Source: Mycolicibacterium cosmeticum (GTDB lineage Bacteria > Actinomycetota > Actinomycetes > Mycobacteriales > Mycobacteriaceae). From it: DNA of 64,000 nucleotides. Where the stretch lies: the NCBI RefSeq assembly GCF_000613185.1, contig NZ_CCBB010000002.1, positions 62,001-126,000 on the forward strand, written 5' to 3'. The position numbers and the translations under genes were made by a program. The notes beneath the pieces are model-generated. The model was not told the DNA's origin and did not search any database. It worked only from the letters and a program-made list of their open reading frames with translations. Positions within the stretch are counted from its first letter, which is position 1; each line of letters begins with the position of its first letter. Shown here one piece after another: positions 26,570 through 36,051 of the stretch.

Positions 26570-28255
26570 ATGAGTGCTTCATCTGTGACGGATGCCGGTA
26601 CGCGGGTGCTGACCGGGGTCCCAGTAGTGCCCGGGGTCGCCTACGCCCCGGTGATCCGCCCCGGGCTCAAACCCGAGATCGATCTGGGCGCCGCCGCGCT
26701 CGGCGACGAGGAGCGTCCGGCCGAGGCCGCGAGGTTCACCGCCGCGGCCGCCGCGGTGGCCGGTCGGCTGCGGGAACGGGCCGGCCGGGCCACCGGTGCC
26801 GCCGCCGAGGTGCTGGCCACCACCGCAGGCCTCGCCCAGGACCGGGCCTGGCTGAGCGCGGCCGAGAAACGCATCGCCGAGGGCACCCCCGCGGTGCGGG
26901 CCGTCGCCGCGGCCGTCGACCAGTTCGTGGCGATGTTCACCCAGATCGGCGGCATGATGGCCGAACGCGTCACCGATCTGCGCGATATCGGGGACCGGGT
27001 GATCGCCGAACTCGTCGGCCTGCCCGAACCCGGAGTGCCCCAACCCGAGGTGCCGTCGATCCTGTGCGCGGAGGACCTCGCCCCGGCCGACACCGCGGGG
27101 CTGGATCCGGCGCTCGTGGTGGCGCTAGCCACCACCCTCGGCGGGCCGACCAGCCACACGGCGATCATCGCCCGCCAACTCGGCATCCCGTGCGTCGTGG
27201 CGATCGCCGGGCTCGACGACATCCCCGCGGGCACCATGGTGCTCGTCGACGGCACCCGTGGCACGGTCACCGTCGCCCCGGAGGAGTCCGCCGCACAGGA
27301 CGAGGTGGCGTCGGCCCGACGCGCCGCCGCGGCCGCCGCCGGCTGGGCCGGTCCCGGGGCCACCTCCGACGGCCATGCCGTCGCCGTGCTCGCCAACGTG
27401 CAGGACGGTGCCGCCGCCCGGGCCGCCCGGCAGACGCCCGCCGAAGGGGTCGGCCTGTTCCGGACCGAGCTGTGCTTCCTCAACACCGACACCGAGCCGA
27501 CCGTCGACCAGCAGGCCGCCATCTACGCCGAGGTGCTTGAGGCGTTCGCCGGCCGCAAGGTCGTCGTCCGCACCCTCGACGCCGGATCGGACAAGCCGCT
27601 CAAGTTCGCCGGCCACCCGGACGAGGCCAATCCCGCACTCGGGGTCCGCGGGATCCGCATCGCGACCGGCAACCCCGCGCTACTGGACCACCAGCTCGCG
27701 GCGATCGCCGCCGCGGCGCAGCGCACCGGCAACCCACCCTGGGTGATGGCGCCGATGATCGCCACCGCCGACGAGGCGAAGGACTTCGCCGACAAGGCGC
27801 GGTCGCACGGCCTGACACCGGGCGTGATGATCGAGGTGCCCGCCGCGGCGCTGCTCGCCGACCGGATCCTGGAGCACGTGGACTTTTTGTCCATCGGCAC
27901 CAACGACCTGGCGCAGTACACCATGGCCGCCGACCGGATGTCGGCCGACCTGGCGGCGCTCACCGACCCCTGGCAGCCGGCCGTGCTGTCCCTCGTCGCG
28001 ATGACGGCGAAAGCCGGTGCCGCCGTGGGTAAACCGGTCGGCGTGTGTGGTGAGGCGGCCGCGGATCCGCTCCTGGCCTGTGTGCTGACCGGTTTCGGGG
28101 TGACCTCGCTGTCGGCGGCCGCCGCCGCCGTGCAGGGTGTCGGTGCCAAACTGGCGCAGGTCACCTTGGCGCAGTGCCGTGCCGCCGCGGATGCGGTGCT
28201 GGGCACCGCCAGCGCCACACAGGCGCGCACCGCGGCACGCGCGGTACTCGGCTAG
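26570..28255 (+). CDS. ptsI: PTS enzyme I (phosphoenolpyruvate-protein phosphotransferase)
   Basis: The 561-residue enzyme takes phosphate from PEP and gives it to HPr. The phosphorylated His196 lies in LGGPTSHTAIIARQLGIP. The PEP-binding barrel contains GVGLFRTELCFL, the metal-site region SIGTNDLAQYTMAADR and the catalytic Cys in GVCGEAAADP. The ATG at 26570 was chosen from the length of the family and the promoter; a much longer open frame upstream overlaps fruR and is a shadow. It is transcribed divergently from fruR-fruK-fruA-ptsH and completes a self-contained fructose uptake route. Confidence 0.95.
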   Translation: MSASSVTDAGTRVLTGVPVVPGVAYAPVIRPGLKPEIDLGAAALGDEERPAEAARFTAAAAAVAGRLRERAGRATGAAAEVLATTAGLAQDRAWLSAAEKRIAEGTPAVRAVAAAVDQFVAMFTQIGGMMAERVTDLRDIGDRVIAELVGLPEPGVPQPEVPSILCAEDLAPADTAGLDPALVVALATTLGGPTSHTAIIARQLGIPCVVAIAGLDDIPAGTMVLVDGTRGTVTVAPEESAAQDEVASARRAAAAAAGWAGPGATSDGHAVAVLANVQDGAAARAARQTPAEGVGLFRTELCFLNTDTEPTVDQQAAIYAEVLEAFAGRKVVVRTLDAGSDKPLKFAGHPDEANPALGVRGIRIATGNPALLDHQLAAIAAAAQRTGNPPWVMAPMIATADEAKDFADKARSHGLTPGVMIEVPAAALLADRILEHVDFLSIGTNDLAQYTMAADRMSADLAALTDPWQPAVLSLVAMTAKAGAAVGKPVGVCGEAAADPLLACVLTGFGVTSLSAAAAAVQGVGAKLAQVTLAQCRAAADAVLGTASATQARTAARAVLG

Positions 28256-28491
28256 ACGGTCCACCCGGTTTCCTCGGGCCACCACTCGACGTCCCGGTCC
28301 ACGCTGCGCAGCGTCACGGCGTCATAGCCGAGTTCGTTCGCCTGGGCCTTGGTGTCGGCGAAGACGCGGCGGGCTTCCTCTTCGGAGCCCTGTGCGACGA
28401 CGGTTTCCTGCGCGCCGTTGGTGGCGTCGCCGCGGTCGTGCAGGGTGGCCGCCACGACCGTCCACAGCTCGGCTGGGTTGATGTCACTCAT
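28252..28491 (-). CDS. Small conserved hypothetical protein
   Basis: A 79-residue acidic protein, not assigned to a characterised family. It opens MSDINPAELWTVVAATLHDRG, has a central helix rich in Glu/Ala (SEEEARRVFADTKAQANELG) and ends with a Trp-rich segment (VEWWPEETGW). No signal peptide or membrane segment is seen. It converges on ptsI, with stop codons overlapping by 4 bp. Coding potential is supported by a clean start with GAGTGAC context and tight packing. Confidence 0.65.
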   Translation of the reverse strand: MSDINPAELWTVVAATLHDRGDATNGAQETVVAQGSEEEARRVFADTKAQANELGYDAVTLRSVDRDVEWWPEETGWTV

Positions 28492-28555
28492 GGAGCCCGG
28501 AGTACCCGCTCGGGGCCGCCGGAATTAATCGGACTGTGGTCCGGTTTAATGGGGC

Positions 28556-29533
28556 ATGCCTGCCATCACAGCCGATACCCTCACCCTGCCCCGCATCGCC
28601 GGGCCGGGCTCCACCGACACCGAGCGCCCGGTGCGCTCCATCACCACCGGTCCGCGCGGGTACGAAGGCGAGGGCTTCCCCGTCGTGCGCGCGTTCGCCG
28701 GGGTCAGTGCCGCCGATCTCGACCCGTTCATCCACATGGACCAGATGGGCGAGATCGAATACCAGCCCGGCGAGCCGCGCGGCACCGACTGGCACCCGCA
28801 CCGCGGTTTCGAGACGGTGACCTACATGATCGACGGCCGCTTCGCGCATCAGGACTCGCACGGCGGCGGTGGGTTGATCACCGACGGCGCCACCCAGTGG
28901 ATGACCGCCGGCTCGGGCATCCTGCACATCGAGACACCGCCGGCCGAGCTGGTGGACAGCGGTGGCGTCTTCCACGGCATCCAGTTGTGGGTCAACCTGC
29001 CGCGTGCGGACAAGTTCGCCAGCCCCAAATACCAGGCGATCGAGGGCAACCAGGTCAAGCTGCTGTCCTCGGCCGACGGTGGTGCATTGGTGCGCGTCAT
29101 CGCCGGCGAGATCGGCGGCGAGGCCGGCCCGGGCGGCACCCACACGCCGATCACCTTGGCGCACAGCACTATTGCGCCCGGTGCCCGACTCGACCTGCCA
29201 TGGGACCGCCGGTTCAACGCCTTGGTGTACGTGCTGTCCGGACGTGGTTCGGTGGGCCCGGTGGGCCACCCGATCCAGCAGGGCCAGCTCGCCGTGCTGG
29301 GGCCGGGTGACCGCATCACGGTGGCCGCCGACGGATCCCAGGATTCCAACCGGCCCGCCATGGAGGTGCTGCTCTTGGGCGGCAAGCCGATTCGTGAACC
29401 GGTCTTCCACTACGGCCCGTTCGTGATGAACTCCAAGTCCGAGGTGATCGAGGCGCTGGAGGACTTCAACGCCGGCCGGTTCGGGACGGTGCCGCCGAAC
29501 GCGCTCATGCCGTACCGGGGCGCGGGAGCGTAG
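28556..29533 (+). CDS. Pirin-family protein
   Basis: A 325-residue double-cupin protein. The N-terminal cupin has the metal-binding set in WHPHRGFETVTYMIDG, FAHQDSHGGG and GSGILHIE, characteristic of pirins. The second cupin follows around APGARLDLPWDRRFNALVYVLSG. Bacterial pirins include quercetinase-like dioxygenases and redox-linked regulators; the activity cannot be predicted. The 3' end overlaps the convergent FUSC gene by 29 bp. Confidence 0.9.
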   Translation: MPAITADTLTLPRIAGPGSTDTERPVRSITTGPRGYEGEGFPVVRAFAGVSAADLDPFIHMDQMGEIEYQPGEPRGTDWHPHRGFETVTYMIDGRFAHQDSHGGGGLITDGATQWMTAGSGILHIETPPAELVDSGGVFHGIQLWVNLPRADKFASPKYQAIEGNQVKLLSSADGGALVRVIAGEIGGEAGPGGTHTPITLAHSTIAPGARLDLPWDRRFNALVYVLSGRGSVGPVGHPIQQGQLAVLGPGDRITVAADGSQDSNRPAMEVLLLGGKPIREPVFHYGPFVMNSKSEVIEALEDFNAGRFGTVPPNALMPYRGAGA

Positions 29534-31730
29534 CGACCCGGGGAACGGTGCCGGCGGGCGGGAGCGAGGCGCCCCGGGACGGATGACCGGCCTGCAGTGC
29601 GGGCGCCGGCTCCGGGTAGAGCAGCTCCAGCTCGCCGAGGTTGGCGGCGACGGCGACCAGCGGCAGCGCCGCCGCGACGGCCAGCTCACCGCCGGTGCCG
29701 GCCCCCGCGCGCAGCGCCCGCACAAAATCGTCGCTGATCGGTGCGCCGAACGTCACCGATTCCACGCCGCGGAACCGCTCGCATACGGCGTCGCAATGGG
29801 ATTCGAGCACAGCGCGCACCTGCGGATAGGTATCCAGCGGCGGTGGCACCATATCGGCGATCAGCTCGGCGGCGCCGCGCAGCCGGGTGGCCCGGTTGGC
29901 CGACCTGACCACCGGCGCACGCAGGTCGGTCAGGCCGCCGCTCTCCGAGAGATAGTGGCGCACCGTGTCATCCAGCGTGCGACCGGCCGTCATGGCGTCG
30001 TGTCCGAGCGCGCTGATCCGGTTGTCGGCGTCTTCGGAGGCGCCGCGCGTCACCCGCAACACCGCCGCCTTCATGTACGCCGTGCCGGCCACCCGGGCCG
30101 CATCCAGGGAACGGTTCACCGCCGCGGCAGCACCCCGCGGCCACAACAGCACCGACACCACCACACCGACCAGGGCGCCGATCACCACGTCCTCGACCCG
30201 GATCAGTCCCACCCGCCAGCCGATCGGATGGATCAGGTTGAAGATGATCACCACCATCATGGTGAACGCGGCCTGCCCCGCGATGAACGACGCCACCTCG
30301 GGGACGAACGCCGACCCGAAGGCCACCACCGGCAGCGTCAGCCACATGACGATCGGGTCCACACCCATCAACGCGATGAACACCGCGCCCAGGCCGAAGC
30401 CGATCACCGTTCCGGTGATCGCCCGCACCACCCGGGCGCCGGTGGTCAGTGCGCTGCTGCGCAGCACCGACATCGCACCCAGCACCACCCACAACCCGTT
30501 CTGCACCGGGAACAGGTAGGTCACGCCGACGGCCAGCGCCAGGCCCAGGCCGGTACGAAGGCTGTTGCGCACCACCACGGCCCGCGTCGCGACGAACCCG
30601 GACGGGATGCTGGCGACGGCCTCCGATTCCGAGAGCACCCGCGCCGCCGCGCCGGAAGGCGGCAGGCGCCGGCCCAGCACCCGGGCCCACACCGGTCGCG
30701 CGTCCGCGTCGGCGGCCAACCCGATCACCCGGCCGGTCGCCGCGACGCACGCGGATATCGTCCTGCGGGTCAACAACTTCCGGCCGATCTCCAGGGCGGC
30801 CTCGTCATCGGGCTCGCCCAGGATCTCCAGGATGTCCTCGCGGTAGCGGCTCTGCGCGATCAGCCGTTGCACCGCCAGTGCGTGGGCGAGTGCACCGCGG
30901 TGCGCCGCGCGTTGCGGCTCGGCGGTGCTCAGCACCGCGGCGGATTCCCGCAACACCGCGACGATCGGATCACGCATCTCGGCGAGCAGGACACCGAAGG
31001 ACCCCTTGACGCGGTCGGACAGCCACTGCAGATCGTCGATCACCCGCACCAGGGCGCGGCTGCCCGCGGTCAGGCCGACGGGCCGGAAGTCGGCGCCCAG
31101 GAACGTCGTACGCAGGGCGTCCATCGCCGCGGTGACATCATCGGCCGAGGCGTCGCGCTGCAGCCGGTCGGCCAGGGTCGCGCACACCTGCGCCGCGTGC
31201 AGACGCAATTCGTTGTGATGGCGTGGCGGCAGCAGGAACAACGCGGCCGGCACACACAATGCCAGCGCGATCGCCCAGCCGAGCAGCCGGTCCGGGATCG
31301 GCCCCGGCGGGGTGCACAGCGCGGGGACGAAGGTGAGCAGGGTGGCGCGCTGGCCGGCTGCCACGATCTCGCTGAGCACCCCGGTGAACATCACCGCCGC
31401 GGCGACCACCAACATCACGGTCACCGCGAGCCACGGCACCGGCGCCACCAGGGTGCCGAGCGTGATCAACACGGCACCGTTGAATCCGAGGCCCGCATAG
31501 GCCAGGGCGCGGGCCGGCCGGTTGCCGGGGAAGTCGGCCAGGATCAGCAACGCGACCGCCCCGAGGATGGCGAACATCGGGGTCTGCACCCCGCCGACGG
31601 CGAACGCCGCCGCGGCGACCAGCGGGAGCACCAGGCCGGCGCGGGTGGCCCGCCGCATCGCGTCGTACTCGGGGTCGCGCGCGTGCACCCTTCTTGCCAG
31701 CCCGAGCCACGGACCGACGGGGGTGGTCAT
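29505..31730 (-). CDS. FUSC-family membrane protein (aromatic acid exporter-like)
   Basis: A 741-residue membrane protein with two clusters of transmembrane segments, ~30-175 and ~385-520, separated by a large cytoplasmic region and followed by a soluble C-terminus. The second cluster (RTGLGLALAVGVTYLFPVQNGLWVVLGAMSVLRSSA) is typical of the fusaric acid resistance (FUSC)/YccS-like family, which includes proton-driven exporters of aromatic acids. Substrate unknown. Its start lies 19 bp from the stop of a TetR gene on the same strand, so the two may be co-transcribed and the TetR protein may control the exporter. Confidence 0.82.
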   Translation of the reverse strand: MTTPVGPWLGLARRVHARDPEYDAMRRATRAGLVLPLVAAAAFAVGGVQTPMFAILGAVALLILADFPGNRPARALAYAGLGFNGAVLITLGTLVAPVPWLAVTVMLVVAAAVMFTGVLSEIVAAGQRATLLTFVPALCTPPGPIPDRLLGWAIALALCVPAALFLLPPRHHNELRLHAAQVCATLADRLQRDASADDVTAAMDALRTTFLGADFRPVGLTAGSRALVRVIDDLQWLSDRVKGSFGVLLAEMRDPIVAVLRESAAVLSTAEPQRAAHRGALAHALAVQRLIAQSRYREDILEILGEPDDEAALEIGRKLLTRRTISACVAATGRVIGLAADADARPVWARVLGRRLPPSGAAARVLSESEAVASIPSGFVATRAVVVRNSLRTGLGLALAVGVTYLFPVQNGLWVVLGAMSVLRSSALTTGARVVRAITGTVIGFGLGAVFIALMGVDPIVMWLTLPVVAFGSAFVPEVASFIAGQAAFTMMVVIIFNLIHPIGWRVGLIRVEDVVIGALVGVVVSVLLWPRGAAAAVNRSLDAARVAGTAYMKAAVLRVTRGASEDADNRISALGHDAMTAGRTLDDTVRHYLSESGGLTDLRAPVVRSANRATRLRGAAELIADMVPPPLDTYPQVRAVLESHCDAVCERFRGVESVTFGAPISDDFVRALRAGAGTGGELAVAAALPLVAVAANLGELELLYPEPAPALQAGHPSRGASLPPAGTVPRVATLPRPGTA

Positions 31731-31749
31731 GCCCGAGGATGTTAGACGG

Positions 31750-32316
31750 TCAGGGACGCTCGGGGACGCTGCCGAACATGCCGGAGTCCAGGCCGTCGAG
31801 CAGCTGGTCGGCCAACCAGCGCAGGTCGCCGAAATCCCGCGGCAGCGACGCCTGTTCGTAACCGGTCAGCAGATACACCGCGGCGATGGCGAACACATGC
31901 GCCTGCCGCTCGTGCTGCAGGATCTCGAACGCCGATTCCTTCATGATGTCGAACCGCTGCTGGTCGACCGTCTTCTGCACCGCGCCGACGGTCGGGTCGA
32001 TGGAACTCCACACCCGGATCGCCGCCTCGGCACCGTGCGGCAGGGCCAGCGCCACCTCGACCAGGTTGCCGATCCGGCGGCGGGGATCGCGCTCCCCGCG
32101 GGCCGCCTCGATGATCTGGGTGGTCTTGACCCGCATCCAGTGCTCGACGAGCGCTTGGGTGTAGGCCGACCAGCTGGTGAAGTAGTGGTAGAACGACCCG
32201 GTGGTGACGCCGAGGCGCTGACATACCTCGGCCAGCTTCAGACCGCCGTAGCCTAGATCGGACAGGATCTCGATACCCGTCTCGAAATAGGAATCCCTCG
32301 ACACGACGCCTGCCAT
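31750..32316 (-). CDS. TetR-family regulator
   Basis: A 188-residue TetR-type repressor. The helix-turn-helix occupies residues ~5-50 (GIEILSDLGYGGLKLAEVCQ, then VTTGSFYHYFTSW). The C-terminal ligand-binding part is all-helical with no recognised subfamily. The ATG at 32316 is the first that gives a normal N-terminus. It is directly upstream of the FUSC exporter on the same strand and divergent from another TetR gene; the intergenic region contains a 12-bp palindrome beginning 16 bp upstream of its start, a likely autoregulatory site. Confidence 0.88.
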   Translation of the reverse strand: MAGVVSRDSYFETGIEILSDLGYGGLKLAEVCQRLGVTTGSFYHYFTSWSAYTQALVEHWMRVKTTQIIEAARGERDPRRRIGNLVEVALALPHGAEAAIRVWSSIDPTVGAVQKTVDQQRFDIMKESAFEILQHERQAHVFAIAAVYLLTGYEQASLPRDFGDLRWLADQLLDGLDSGMFGSVPERP

Positions 32317-32332
32317 GGTTGGACACCTTAGT

Positions 32333-32344
32333 TCGATCGATCGA
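32333..32344. promoter_or_regulatory. TCGATCGATCGA palindrome between divergent TetR genes
   Basis: A perfect 12-bp palindrome 16 bp upstream of the minus-strand TetR start. It is also a short GATC/ATCG repeat, so symmetry alone is not proof of function. Its position makes it the best operator candidate in the 159-bp divergent region. Confidence 0.4.
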
Positions 32345-32475
32345 CCCCGTTGGCCCGGTCGAGCCGGCCCGGCGCCCGGAGCTACGCGTCTGGACGTTTG
32401 CTGAATCTGGGGTCTGGATAACTTCCACGCCATGATAGTCGTAGTGGGACGGGTAATCTGTGGCACAATTTGACT

Positions 32476-33111
32476 GTGCCGCATATAGCCAGCAGAGGAC
32501 CGGGTCGCCCGCCCGCAGCCAAGGCTGCGGATACTCGTGAGCGCATCCTGCAGGCTGCGCGCGAGGTCTTCAGCGAACTCGGTTACGACGCGGCGACTTT
32601 CCAGGCCATCGCCATCCGATCGGATCTGACCAGGCCCGCGATCAATCACTACTTCGAGAGTAAGCGGGTGCTCTACCGCGAAGTCATCGAGCAGACCAAC
32701 GCGATGGTGGTGGGCGCCGGATTCGAGAAAGCCAAGGCGCAGCGCACACTTCTGGCCAGGTTGTCGACATTTTTCTCGGTCGTCATGCAGACCGACAACA
32801 GGGACCGGTCGGTGGCGGCGTTCCTGGTGACCTCGGTTCTGGAATCGCAGCGCCACCCCGAGCTCATCCAGGAGCCGCACGACTCCCTGACCAGCTCCCG
32901 AGCCTTCGTCTCGTGGGCGGTGCAGGAGGCCGTCGACAGTGGCGAGCTAATCACCGATACCGACGTGGAGACGCTGGTCGAGTTGCTGGTCGCGGTGATG
33001 TGGGGGATGGGCTTCTATGCCGGATACGTCGGCTCGTACGAAGATCTGGAACGCGTCATCGAAAAGTTCGAGCTGCTGTTGGCTAACAAGTTGTGGACGC
33101 TGAACCGATAG
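32476..33111 (+). CDS. TetR-family regulator
   Basis: A TetR protein of 211 residues from the GTG at 32476 (an in-frame TTG at 32470 adds two). The N-terminal RGPGRPPAAKAADTRERIL is followed by the helix-turn-helix with LTRPAINHYFESKRVLYREV. The C-terminal domain resembles those of mycobacterial regulators of about this length; the ligand is unknown. It is divergent from the first TetR and 90 bp upstream of the methyltransferase gene, which could be its target. Confidence 0.88.
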   Translation: MPHIASRGPGRPPAAKAADTRERILQAAREVFSELGYDAATFQAIAIRSDLTRPAINHYFESKRVLYREVIEQTNAMVVGAGFEKAKAQRTLLARLSTFFSVVMQTDNRDRSVAAFLVTSVLESQRHPELIQEPHDSLTSSRAFVSWAVQEAVDSGELITDTDVETLVELLVAVMWGMGFYAGYVGSYEDLERVIEKFELLLANKLWTLNR

Positions 33112-33138
33112 CTGTCAGCATCGCCAGCGCATAGCTAA

Positions 33139-34143
<1,005 letters not shown>

Positions 34144-34165
34144 TCGATTTGGGCCTTCTGGACGC

Positions 34166-34181
34166 CCAACCAAATGGTTAG
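34166..34181. promoter_or_regulatory. TetR-like operator candidate upstream of the aldehyde dehydrogenase
   Basis: CCAACCAAATGGTTAG contains a 12-bp inverted repeat (AACCA-AA-TGGTT) 35 bp before the start codon. Its reverse complement agrees at 13 of 16 positions with the element at 54529-54544 and shares the half-site CTAACCA with 40482-40493. Confidence 0.5.
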
Positions 34182-34216
34182 TATGCGGGCAACCCTCATG
34201 TGGAAGGACGCCCGCC

Positions 34217-35626
34217 GTGACCACAACCGATGCGACGCCGGAGGCCGGCCCGGTCGCTTCCCCCGATATCCCGGCGATCGTCGCCGATGTCCGTGCGGCG
34301 TTTGCCACCGGCCGCACCCGCGACGTGCAATGGCGGCGGCAGCAGCTGCTCGGGCTGGAACGGCTGGTGGTGGACAACGAGGCGGCGATCGCCGCGGCGC
34401 TGCACCAGGACCTGGGCCGCAAGCCGTTCGAGGCTTGGCTCGCCGATGTCGCCAGCGTGGCCGCCGAGGCCGCCGACGCGGCCAAGAACATCGGCAAGTG
34501 GACCCGGCGCAAATACCGCAGGCTGGAGTTCTCCCAGCTGCCCGGGCGCGGCTGGATCGAATACGAGCCGTTCGGCACGGTCCTGATCATCGGCGCGTGG
34601 AACTTCCCGTTCGCCCTGACGCTGGGACCGGCGGTCGGTGCGCTGGCCGCCGGCAACGCCGTCGTCGTCAAACCCTCGGAGCTGGCCCCGGCGTCGTCGG
34701 CGTTGATGGCGCAGCTGGTACCGCGGTATCTGGATCCGCGCGCCGTGGTGGTCGTCGAGGGCGACGCGGCGGTCAGTAAGAAACTCATCGAGCAGGGCTT
34801 CGACAAGTTGTGCTTCACCGGGGGTACCGAGATCGGGCGCAAGGTGTACCAGCTGGCGGCCGCGCATCTCACCCCGGTGACCCTGGAATTGGGTGGCAAG
34901 AGCCCGGTGATCGTCGCCGCCGACGCCGATATCGAGGTGGCCGCAAAGCGTATCGCGTGGACCAAACTGATCAACTCTGGCCAGATCTGCATCGCCCCCG
35001 ACTATGTGCTGGCCGACGCCAGCATCCGTGACCAACTGGTCGAGCGGATCACGCAGGCGGTGACGGCGTTCGAGGCCGATGCCACCGGCGGCAAGCGGAT
35101 CGTCAACGGCCGCCACTTCGACCGGCTCACCACGGCGGTCGCCGCCACCACCGGTGAGGTGGTGCTCGGCGGCGGGTCGGATGCGGCGGCGCTGGAGATC
35201 GACCCGACCGTCGTCGTCGACCCGGCGCTGGACGAGCCGCTGATGACCGACGAGATCTTCGGCCCGATCCTGCCCATCGTGACGGTCCAAAACCTGGACG
35301 AGGCAATCGCATTCGTCAACGCGCGGGCCAAGCCGCTGGCCGCCTACCTGTTCACCAAATCCAAGGACACCCGCGAACGGGTGGTCCGGGAGGTGTCGGC
35401 CGGTGGCATGGTGGTCAACCACCTGATCTTCCATTTCGCCACCACCCGGCTGCCGTTCGGTGGTGTCGGGCCGTCCGGCATCGGGGCTTATCACGGGCGC
35501 TTCGGATTCGAGGAGTTCAGCCACCGCAAGTCGGTGCTGACCAAGCCCACCAGACCCGATCTGGGCAAGCTGATCTACCCGCCTTACACCGAGAAAGCCT
35601 GGAAACTGGCGCGAAAGATCTTCTGA
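34217..35626 (+). CDS. Aldehyde dehydrogenase (class 3-like)
   Basis: A 469-residue NAD(P)+-dependent dehydrogenase that oxidises aldehydes to acids. The catalytic Cys lies in NSGQICIAPDYVL and the general base Glu in VTLELGGKSPVIV. IIGAWNFPFALTLGPAVGALAAGNAVVVKPSE is the substrate/cofactor channel region. GQICIAPDYVL and the short length are typical of the class 3/fatty aldehyde group; no C-terminal membrane anchor is present. It may act on aldehydes generated by lipid metabolism, the theme of its neighbours. The GTG at 34217 has GGAAGGACG upstream. A TetR-like palindrome lies 35 bp before the start. Confidence 0.94.
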   Translation: MTTTDATPEAGPVASPDIPAIVADVRAAFATGRTRDVQWRRQQLLGLERLVVDNEAAIAAALHQDLGRKPFEAWLADVASVAAEAADAAKNIGKWTRRKYRRLEFSQLPGRGWIEYEPFGTVLIIGAWNFPFALTLGPAVGALAAGNAVVVKPSELAPASSALMAQLVPRYLDPRAVVVVEGDAAVSKKLIEQGFDKLCFTGGTEIGRKVYQLAAAHLTPVTLELGGKSPVIVAADADIEVAAKRIAWTKLINSGQICIAPDYVLADASIRDQLVERITQAVTAFEADATGGKRIVNGRHFDRLTTAVAATTGEVVLGGGSDAAALEIDPTVVVDPALDEPLMTDEIFGPILPIVTVQNLDEAIAFVNARAKPLAAYLFTKSKDTRERVVREVSAGGMVVNHLIFHFATTRLPFGGVGPSGIGAYHGRFGFEEFSHRKSVLTKPTRPDLGKLIYPPYTEKAWKLARKIF

Positions 35627-35636
35627 TGCACGAAAA

Positions 35637-35660
35637 GGGGGCTTCCCTTGGGAAGCCCCC
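35637..35660. terminator. Bidirectional terminator between ALDH and the small secreted protein
   Basis: GGGGGCTTCC (35637-35646) and GGAAGCCCCC (35651-35660) form a perfect 10-bp stem with a CTTG loop. On the minus strand it is followed by TTTTCG, on the plus strand by GATTTCG. The two flanking genes converge on it. Confidence 0.8.
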
Positions 35661-35672
35661 GATTTCGCCGGT

Positions 35673-35840
35673 TCAGTGGCTCTGATGAACCGTGTTGTCG
35701 ACCTGCGGGGCCGTCGCGTGCGGCTGGATGTCGTAGATCCAGTCGTGGTGGCTGATATCGGCCGACGCCGGGGCCGCCAGACCCAGGACCGCTGCCGTCA
35801 AGCCGCCGGCGATGATTCCTGCGATGGAAAACTGCTTCAT
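35673..35840 (-). CDS. Small secreted His-rich peptide of unknown function
   Basis: A 55-residue protein. MKQFSIAGIIAGGLTAAVLG followed by LAAPASA is a clear signal peptide with an Ala-x-Ala cleavage site, leaving a mature peptide of about 28 residues. That part has six histidines (DISHHDWIYDIQ, QPHA, VHQSH) and no cysteine. The ATG at 35840 was chosen because the longer frame to 35903 has an Arg-rich start that would spoil the signal peptide. Similar tiny secreted proteins with an HHDW...YDIQPH-like core exist in other mycobacteria as far as I recall. Metal binding is possible but unproven. Confidence 0.7.
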   Translation of the reverse strand: MKQFSIAGIIAGGLTAAVLGLAAPASADISHHDWIYDIQPHATAPQVDNTVHQSH

Positions 35841-36025
35841 GATGCTGCCTCTTCCTTGATCCGTATCGGGGCGTCTCGCTCCGGTCTGATAGGTAAAACG
35901 CACAGGTCAGCGAGGTAATCCCGATGGCAGCGATTGATCGACGGTTGGCAGGAACCACCCGTCGGCGGACCCGGTTCACCGGCGCCGAACCGACCGCCGT
36001 ATACAGAAGAATGAAGCTCGGCTGA

Positions 36026-36038
36026 AACGAAACTCGTT
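36026..36038. promoter_or_regulatory. Short palindrome just upstream of the SDR ribosome-binding site
   Basis: AACGA-AAC-TCGTT has perfect 5-bp arms and ends directly before GGAGAGG, 13 bp from the ATG at 36052. Position suggests a repressor site in the leader or a short RNA hairpin; the arms are short enough to arise by chance. Confidence 0.3.
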
Positions 36039-36051
36039 GGAGAGGAATCCC

